64,000 nt of DNA from Rhodoplanes sp. Z2-YC6860 (GTDB lineage: Bacteria > Pseudomonadota > Alphaproteobacteria > Rhizobiales > Xanthobacteraceae), in contig NZ_CP007440.1 of assembly GCF_001579845.1 (NCBI RefSeq), positions 930,001-994,000 on the forward strand. Direction: 5' to 3'. The notes beneath the pieces were generated by a model, which saw only the letters and a list, made by a program, of their open reading frames with translations, was not told the DNA's origin and made no database searches. The position numbers and the translations under genes were made by a program. Below are positions 58,944-64,000 of this stretch, piece after piece. The number at the start of each line of letters is the position of its first letter. Within the stretch, counting starts at the first letter, position 1.

Positions 58944-59247
58944 TCGCTGCGTGAGCCGCTTGATCAACTCGTCCAATGACGCGTCCACCACGCCCGCCAC
59001 CACTGCACCGGCTGTGTTCCCCAACCGCCGGTGTGCGCGAAGCCTATGATGCCTGCGCAACGCGGGCAACAGCAGGGCGCATGCGCTTCAACGCCGCTCC
59101 CTCGTCCGCTGGCCCAGCATGCGGGACACGCGCCACGGATCACGCCGGCGGCTTTGTGCTGTATCCGCACGGAGGTGTCACATTAAGGCTCGAACAACCA
59201 TTCCTGCCTTATATGGCATCACTCTTCGCCAAAGATCGGTTCTCACC
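58944..59247. other. Intergenic promoter region between divergent genes
   Basis: About 300 bases between the YCII gene and the chemoreceptor gene. Both strands are open over much of it, but no start with a ribosome site or recognisable family is seen, and no strong palindrome is evident. It must hold the promoters of both units. Confidence 0.4.
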
Positions 59248-60591
59248 ATGGCGCTGCCGCAGGTTTCACCGGAATTAGCCGCCCGGTTGGCGAACTACAC
59301 CATCGACGATCGGGTCCGCGAAACTCTGCATCGGCTTGGGCCCGTGCTTGAGCCGCATGTCGGCGCGGCCGTCAACGAGGTGGTGGCTGGCGCGGAGCGT
59401 CTCGCCCAGGTCGCCGACACCTACCGCACCCACGGCAACGACTTTCAGCGCATCGAGTCGGCGCAGTTTTCCGAATTGCTGAAGGCCGAGTTCGGTGACG
59501 CTTATCTCGAGCGCTGCCGTTCGACGATCGAGCAGGAGGCGACGCTCGGCTTCGAAGGCCGCGCGCGCATGAACTCGGCGGCCGCGGTGCTGCGCACCTG
59601 GATCGTCGTGCTCAAGCGCAAGAATCGCTTCAACGCCGCGAAGTTCGCCGAAGAGATGCATGTGCTCTCGCAGGCGGTGTTCTTCGATCTTGCGACCACG
59701 TCGACGTTTTATTTGCAGCGCGTCCGCGCCGCGAATTCCGCCCGCCGCCAGGCCATCGACGATGCGATCGGCGATTTCGACAGCGCCATCGGCGGCGTCA
59801 TCAGCGCACTGAAGGAGGCGACCGGCTCGCTCAGCACGACGTCATCGACGGTGCAGAGCGTCACGGAGGACACGCAGCGGCGCATGGCGTCGGCTTCGCA
59901 CGCCTCCACCGAAACCAGCCAAAGCGTCGACCTGACGGTCGCGGCCACCGAAGAGCTGTCGAGCTCGATCGAGGAGATCGGTCAGCAGGCGGCGCGCGGA
60001 CTCGAGATGGCACGTTCCGCCGTGGCGGACACCGAACGCACCAACAACGCCATCCGTTCGCTCGACGAAGCCGCCGAGCGCATCGGATCCGTGGTGGGGC
60101 TGATTTCCAAGATTGCGGCGCAGACCAATCTTCTGGCGCTCAACGCCACCATCGAGGCGGCGCGCGCCGGCGAGGCCGGCAAGGGCTTCGCGGTGGTCGC
60201 CGCCGAGGTGAAGGCGCTCGCCAACCAGACGTCGCGCGCCACCGAGGAGATCGCCCAGCAGGTCGCCGCGATCCAGGAGGCGACCAAGGGCGCGGTCGGC
60301 GAGATCGGCTCGATCGGCCGCACCATTCACGAGCTGACGTCGGTTTCGACCTCGATCGCCGCCGCCGTCGACGAGCAGGCCGCGACCACCCGCGAAATCG
60401 CAACGTCTATCCAGACCGCGGCCGGCAACACCGCGCGCGCCTCGGTCGAGATCAAGTCGGTCGAGCAGGCCGCCAATCACGCCGCTGCCGCGGTCAGCGA
60501 GATCGGCGGCTGGACGGCGCGGCTTTCGGCCCGCGCCCAGGATCTCGAGGCCAAGGTCGCGAATTTCTTCAGCCGCGTGCGGGCGGCTTAG
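59248..60591 (+). CDS. Soluble globin-coupled-type methyl-accepting chemotaxis protein
   Basis: A 447-residue chemoreceptor without membrane segments. Residues 1-165 align with the protoglobin module of globin-coupled sensors ([36 protein letters not shown]), but the proximal haem His is replaced by Glu97 in the expected IxxxHxxxGL-like stretch. Residues 190-447 are an MCP signalling domain with the hairpin tip [37 protein letters not shown], which contacts CheA/CheW. ATG 59248 is chosen because domain similarity starts there. No che genes are adjacent. It probably senses a cytoplasmic cue, not O2 through haem. Confidence 0.9.
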   Translation: MALPQVSPELAARLANYTIDDRVRETLHRLGPVLEPHVGAAVNEVVAGAERLAQVADTYRTHGNDFQRIESAQFSELLKAEFGDAYLERCRSTIEQEATLGFEGRARMNSAAAVLRTWIVVLKRKNRFNAAKFAEEMHVLSQAVFFDLATTSTFYLQRVRAANSARRQAIDDAIGDFDSAIGGVISALKEATGSLSTTSSTVQSVTEDTQRRMASASHASTETSQSVDLTVAATEELSSSIEEIGQQAARGLEMARSAVADTERTNNAIRSLDEAAERIGSVVGLISKIAAQTNLLALNATIEAARAGEAGKGFAVVAAEVKALANQTSRATEEIAQQVAAIQEATKGAVGEIGSIGRTIHELTSVSTSIAAAVDEQAATTREIATSIQTAAGNTARASVEIKSVEQAANHAAAAVSEIGGWTARLSARAQDLEAKVANFFSRVRAA

Positions 60592-60619
60592 CGCTTCGTC
60601 TCGAATCCAAGGCGCGACG

Positions 60620-61066
60620 TCAGCGCTGCGACTTGCGCGTCGCCAATTGCTCGCGCAATTTCTCCATCAGCGGCCGCACCTCGGCTTCCGATATGCGCTG
60701 GCCCGCCTCCTCGACACCGAGCCACTCCCGCCGCCGTTGATGTTGCTCCGGCCAAGTGTCGTGCTGCTCGGTCACCTCCAGGGCGAAAACCGCAACATCG
60801 CAAGACCGCGTCGCGTCGTTGGCGAGGCGCTTGTCATAGCTGTAGGTGCCGATGCTGTCGGTGCTGATGTTTCCGGTGACGCCGGCTTCTTCAAGCGCCT
60901 CACGAGCCGCGCTGTTGCTCGGTGACAATCCGGCGATCGGCCAGCCCTTGGGAATGATCCAGCGGCCGCTATCGCGTGAGGTGATCAACAGGATTTGCAG
61001 GCCGTCGCCGCTGACCCGATAGGGAAGGGCGCCATATTGCGTATTTCCCGTGCGAACGCTGGTCAT
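60620..61066 (-). CDS. Nudix hydrolase
   Basis: A 148-residue Nudix protein. The Nudix box is GWPIAGLSPSNSAAREALEEAGV: the REALEEAGV metal-binding core is intact, but the first conserved Glu (G-x5-E) is Leu. The N-terminal ALPYRVSGDGLQILLITSRDSGRWIIPKG resembles diphosphoinositol/diadenosine polyphosphate hydrolases of the DIPP type. It would split X off a nucleoside or inositol diphosphate-X. It begins two bases after the stop of the phosphate transporter gene region (minus strand), probably last in the DUF47-PiT-Nudix unit. Confidence 0.88.
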   Translation of the reverse strand: MTSVRTGNTQYGALPYRVSGDGLQILLITSRDSGRWIIPKGWPIAGLSPSNSAAREALEEAGVTGNISTDSIGTYSYDKRLANDATRSCDVAVFALEVTEQHDTWPEQHQRRREWLGVEEAGQRISEAEVRPLMEKLREQLATRKSQR

Positions 61067-61068
61067 CG

Positions 61069-62067
61069 CTACAGGCGGGTGAGCAGGTAGCAAAGCGAGC
61101 CGATCAGCGCCGAGGCCGGCATCGTGATCACCCACGCCACCACGATGTTGCTCGCCACATTCCAGCGCACAGCCGAGGCCCTACGCGCCGCACCAACACC
61201 GATCACCGCACCGGTGATGGTGTGCGTGGTCGACACCGGCACACCCAGCCAGGTTGCGGCAAAAAGTGTGATCGAGCCCGCGGTCTCGGCGCAGCATCCC
61301 TGCATCGGCGTGAGCCGCGTGATCTTGGAGCCCATGGTGTGCACGATCCGCCAGCCCCCCATCAGGGTGCCGAGCGCCATCGCGATCTGGCAGGACAGCA
61401 CCACCCAGAAAGGCACATAGAACTCTGAGCCAAGCCGGCCTTGCGAGTAAAGCAAGACGGCGATGATCCCCATGGTTTTTTGTGCGTCGTTGCCGCCGTG
61501 GCCCAGCGAATAGAGAGAGGCCGAGACGAATTGCAGCGACCGGAACAGATGGTCCACCGCGCGTGGCGTGGAGCGGACGAACAACCACGACACCAAAAGC
61601 ACAAGCAGGAGCGCCAGCACGAAGCCGCTGAGCGGCGACAGCACGATGGCCGCTGCGGTCTTGCCGACGCCCGACCACACAACGGCGCTTGAACCGGCCT
61701 TGGTGAAGCCTGCGCCGATCAGTCCGCCGATCAAAGCGTGCGAACTGCTCGACGGAATGCCGACCCACCAGGTGATCAGGTTCCAGACGATCGCGCCCAT
61801 CAGCGCGCCGAAGATCACATGCGAATCGACGATCTGGGCGTCGATGATGCCGGTGCCGACGGTCTGGGCGACGTGCAGGCCGAAAAACAGGAAGGCAATG
61901 AAGTTGAAGAACGCCGCCCACATCACCGCATAGCGGGGCCGCAGCACCCGGGTCGAGACGATGGTGGCGATCGAGTTGGCTGCGTCATGCAGCCCGTTGA
62001 GGAAATCGAAGGCGAGCGCTGTGACGATCAGCGCAATCAGGATCGGCAGGCTGATGACCTGGTCCAT
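61069..62067 (-). CDS. pit: Inorganic phosphate transporter, PiT family
   Basis: A 332-residue membrane protein with about ten helices. Both PiT signature repeats are present: FLNGLHDAANSIATIVSTR near the N-terminus and GHGGNDAQKTMGIIAVLL near the middle. It imports phosphate (with a divalent metal) using the proton gradient. It lies 11 bases after the DUF47 gene, the standard PiT-DUF47 pairing, in which the DUF47 protein modulates transport. A Pho-box-like site lies upstream of the unit. Confidence 0.94.
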   Translation of the reverse strand: MDQVISLPILIALIVTALAFDFLNGLHDAANSIATIVSTRVLRPRYAVMWAAFFNFIAFLFFGLHVAQTVGTGIIDAQIVDSHVIFGALMGAIVWNLITWWVGIPSSSSHALIGGLIGAGFTKAGSSAVVWSGVGKTAAAIVLSPLSGFVLALLLVLLVSWLFVRSTPRAVDHLFRSLQFVSASLYSLGHGGNDAQKTMGIIAVLLYSQGRLGSEFYVPFWVVLSCQIAMALGTLMGGWRIVHTMGSKITRLTPMQGCCAETAGSITLFAATWLGVPVSTTHTITGAVIGVGAARRASAVRWNVASNIVVAWVITMPASALIGSLCYLLTRL

Positions 62068-62078
62068 GGGCCTGCTGC

Positions 62079-62747
62079 TTAAAGATGGTCGGTTACGATG
62101 GAGTTGATCTCGTTCGACACATCCTCGAAGCGGTCGACGACCTTTTCCAGGCTGCTGTAGAGCTCCGCGCCGACGATGAAATCCATCGCGCCGGCATTGC
62201 TTCCGCCATTGCCGCCATCTCGGATGCGCCGATACAGGTTGCGACGGCCTTCGTCGTTGAGCTGATCGGCCTGCTCTTCGATGCGGATCACCTCGGCGGT
62301 GAGTTCGTGGAGCCGGCCGGCGTTGGTGCCAATCGAGCTCAACAGCGGCACCGCCTGCTGGGTCAGATTGGCGGCCTGAAAGATGATTTCGCCCATCCGC
62401 TGCATCTCGGGCTCGAAGTTTTTGACCTCGAACAGCGTGATGGTCTTGGCGGTCTTGTTCATCTGGTCGATGGAATCGTCCATCGTGCTGATCAGGGTCT
62501 GGATGTCACTGCGGTCGAACGGCGTGATGAAGGTGCGGCGCACCGCGACCAGCACCTGCCGCGTGATCTCGTCCGCCTCGTTCTCGCGGGCGAAGATCTC
62601 CTCGCAGTATTTCTTTCCGCCCTGACCGTTGGTATCGAGTAGCTTGCGCAGCGCGTCCGCGCCCGCCACCACGACGGCGGCATGCCGTTCGAACAGCTCG
62701 AAGAACTTGTCCTCACGGGGCATCAGCCTTTGAAACCAGCCGAGCAT
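62079..62747 (-). CDS. DUF47 (PhoU-like) phosphate transport regulator
   Basis: A 222-residue helical protein of the TIGR00153/DUF47 family: LGWFQRLMPREDKFFELFERHAAVVV, the acidic ENEADEITRQVL segment, and FDRSDIQTLISTMDDSIDQMNKTAKTI, a pattern of paired three-helix PhoU-like bundles. It sits directly upstream of and co-directional with pit and probably gates it. ATG 62747 overlaps the end of a possible small membrane protein gene by 35 bases. Confidence 0.93.
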   Translation of the reverse strand: MLGWFQRLMPREDKFFELFERHAAVVVAGADALRKLLDTNGQGGKKYCEEIFARENEADEITRQVLVAVRRTFITPFDRSDIQTLISTMDDSIDQMNKTAKTITLFEVKNFEPEMQRMGEIIFQAANLTQQAVPLLSSIGTNAGRLHELTAEVIRIEEQADQLNDEGRRNLYRRIRDGGNGGSNAGAMDFIVGAELYSSLEKVVDRFEDVSNEINSIVTDHL

Positions 62748-62949
62748 GTGACCTCTTTCGCTCAGTTGTAGCCTTGGCCTGACCGATCGAGGCCGACGCG
62801 CCAGGCGCACCGCCGAGGCATCGGATGAGCAACAGACGGAGCTTCATCAGGGTCCAGACCAACGCTGCTATTGCACTGCAAAACAGCACGAGGACGGTTC
62901 CCGCCGTAACGTAATAGAGCAGCGGGGCCGCAAATGTGTGAAAACTCAA
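62713..62949 (-). CDS. Possible small membrane protein
   Basis: A 78-residue frame from TTG 62949 with AAGGAAT upstream. Residues 8-45 contain a strong hydrophobic stretch (LLYYVTAGTVLVLFCSAIAALVWTL) followed by basic residues, a plausible single-pass protein. The C-terminal 12 codons overlap the DUF47 start in another frame. I do not recognise a family. It could be a leader gene of the phosphate transporter unit or a chance frame. Confidence 0.4.
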   Translation of the reverse strand: MSFHTFAAPLLYYVTAGTVLVLFCSAIAALVWTLMKLRLLLIRCLGGAPGASASIGQAKATTERKRSHARLVSKADAP

Positions 62950-62974
62950 GCCAGGATTCCTTAAACTCGGCCGA

Positions 62975-62992
62975 CCGTCATGAAACTGTCAC
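62975..62992 (+). promoter_or_regulatory. Pho-box-like sequence
   Basis: CCGTCATGAAACTGTCAC matches the 18-base PhoB box (two CTGTCAT-type 7-mers with a 4-base A-rich spacer) at 16 of 18 positions. It lies just upstream of the small membrane frame, DUF47 and pit, but its repeats read in the plus direction, away from them. PhoB control is plausible, with that orientation caveat. Confidence 0.5.
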
Positions 62993-63338
62993 ATGCGGGG
63001 ATGAGCCGCAATGTCGTCTTGCCTGACCGGCGGATTGACCCCTGGCGGCAAGGTCAAGATCGGGCGGAGCGGTATTTCCTGCAAGGCGACCCATATGTCG
63101 GTCTCCAGTGCGGTGCGCCCGACTTGCTGGTGCAGTCACGCCGGCGTTGATACCGGTCGGTCACGTGGTGCATGAGTGGATGACCTGGGCGGCAGGCGAG
63201 CAGGTTGGGGTCGGTGACGCGACGCCATGGAGCATGATCGTCGGAGATTGAGTGTCCGTGCCGGCTGCGGCGTCGGTGGCTGCACAAGGCGGCCTTCATG
63301 GACTAAGACGTTGGAAGCCAAGCCCGCAGGCTGAATTC
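62993..63338. other. Intergenic region, nothing recognised
   Basis: About 345 bases between the Pho-box-like site and the small frame at 63339. Short open frames on both strands lack ribosome sites and family resemblance. No clear hairpin or repeat was found. Confidence 0.4.
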
Positions 63339-63548
63339 ATGGAACGCTCCGAGGCGATCTCCCTGATGCGCGCGATGCTGGATCGCGATTTGCCAACCCA
63401 GCAATTCGCATCCTTGGATGCGGCGCAACGTATGGCGCAAGCATTCACGATCGTGCTCGAAACGAAATACGTGGGCGTCAGGCGGGGATACACCTATCGC
63501 GTCGAGCCGGCGAGCGGACCCGTCAAACTTGTCGTGCGGAAGAAGTAG
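63339..63548 (+). CDS. Small hypothetical protein
   Basis: A 69-residue protein (MERSEAISLMRAMLDRDLPTQQF ...) with amphipathic helices at the N-terminus and a basic beta-like end (GVRRGYTYRVEPASGPVKLVVRKK). No signal peptide or membrane segment. I do not recognise the family, but the composition and codon use are gene-like and a start at ATG 63339 is reasonable. It is the first plus-strand gene after the Pho-box-like site. Confidence 0.5.
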   Translation: MERSEAISLMRAMLDRDLPTQQFASLDAAQRMAQAFTIVLETKYVGVRRGYTYRVEPASGPVKLVVRKK

Positions 63549-63761
63549 TTTCGCTTCGAGCTCGCTGCATGGTCTCCTAAGGGCACGGGCCTCTCTCGGG
63601 ATCGGCGGCGTGCGGCGATGTTCCGCATTCCGGCACGGCGAAACAGGGGTTTGACGGCCGTTCCGCCCTATGGTCTTTTTCGGTCGCTTTTTGCCGCGTC
63701 CGCAAGCGTGCTCCTGTCCGGCGCTCGTATGGATAGCCGGCCGAACTTGGACGTGAGCACC

Positions 63762-64000
63762 ATGGCACCGAAATCCACCACCGCCAAAGACCCGGACATC
63801 CATAAGGTCGAGCGGCTTCAAGTCCCCTACAGCACCAACGCGCCGGCCTTCGGCAGCGACGTGGTGGCCGAGACGCTTTCGGCGCTCGATATTCCGTATA
63901 TCGCGCTCAATCCGGGCGCGAGCTATCGCGGCCTGCACGACTCCATCGTCAACTTCCTCGGCAACGAGCAGCCGCAGATGATCCTGTGCCTGCACGAGGA
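63762..64000 (+). CDS. ThDP-dependent enzyme (acetolactate synthase-like), 5' part
   Basis: The first about 79 codons of a thiamine-diphosphate enzyme, cut by the window end. DVVAETLSALDIPYIALNPGASYRGLHDSIVN is the start of the pyrimidine-binding domain, and the last visible residues LCLHEE hold the conserved Glu that activates ThDP. Relatives include benzoylformate decarboxylase, acetolactate synthase and sulfopyruvate-type decarboxylases. ATG 63762 is given; ATG 63729 in the same frame adds 11 residues. Reaction is not predictable from this part. Confidence 0.8.
   Translation, partial: MAPKSTTAKDPDIHKVERLQVPYSTNAPAFGSDVVAETLSALDIPYIALNPGASYRGLHDSIVNFLGNEQPQMILCLHE

Overview
The window is a GC-rich, gene-dense chromosomal segment. 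It looks like an alphaproteobacterium of the order Hyphomicrobiales (Bradyrhizobium/Xanthobacteraceae-type lineage). That is an inference from the short flagellin, the DUF2778 and DUF2336 proteins, the globin-coupled chemoreceptor, the PiT/DUF47 pair, the dispersed GC-rich hairpin repeats and the codon use. No tRNA, rRNA, CRISPR or phage region was seen.

Bases 1-18000 form a catabolic region for aromatic, probably N-heteroaromatic, compounds. A forward cluster (93-5305) encodes a vicinal-oxygen-chelate (VOC) protein, a small unknown protein, an SDR, a NicC/salicylate-hydroxylase-type FAD monooxygenase, a Bug-type solute receptor and a LysR regulator. A two-subunit molybdenum hydroxylase of the isoquinoline 1-oxidoreductase type follows (5458-8116). 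Next come a 4,5-dihydroxyphthalate-decarboxylase-like protein and, convergent with it, a second NicC-like monooxygenase. A MarR gene at 10541 is flanked by two near-identical palindromes that look like its operators. Two more Bug receptors, a second MarR, an NtaA-type flavin monooxygenase, a complete fumarylacetoacetase and another SDR follow.

Bases 18100-23500 hold a DUF2778 envelope protein, a lone flagellin with its own terminator, a small DUF3467-like protein, a zinc alcohol dehydrogenase and a D-2-hydroxyacid dehydrogenase. Bases 23497-30437 (minus strand) look like one operon: acyl-CoA dehydrogenase, NDP-forming acyl-CoA synthetase, a NitT/TauT-type binding protein, an SCP2-alpha/beta-hydrolase fusion and a MmgE/PrpD protein. 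Three consecutive overlapping or abutting Bug genes follow (30608-33533), then a TMEM143-like membrane protein and a further Bug gene.

Bases 36110-39112 carry a homodimeric 2-oxoacid dehydrogenase E1 (MdeB/AceE type) divergent from an Lrp/AsnC regulator, with an inverted repeat between them. An MgtC-like protein follows. Bases 40091-44874 hold two Bug genes, a class II aldolase, a carboxymuconolactone decarboxylase-like protein, an alpha/beta hydrolase and a decayed FAD monooxygenase. In all there are nine Bug receptors and no TctA/TctB permease.

Bases 45102-49102 look like a cyclic-di-GMP module (sensor-PAS-GGDEF-EAL, DUF2336, PilZ), bounded by an intact-looking IS630 element. The rest holds an amidohydrolase divergent from an intradiol dioxygenase, a lytic transglycosylase, a tandem pair of LivK-type receptors, a VOC dioxygenase/dehydrogenase/YCII trio, a soluble chemoreceptor with a degenerate globin domain, and a Nudix-PiT-DUF47 block beside a strong Pho-box match. 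The right edge cuts a ThDP-dependent enzyme.
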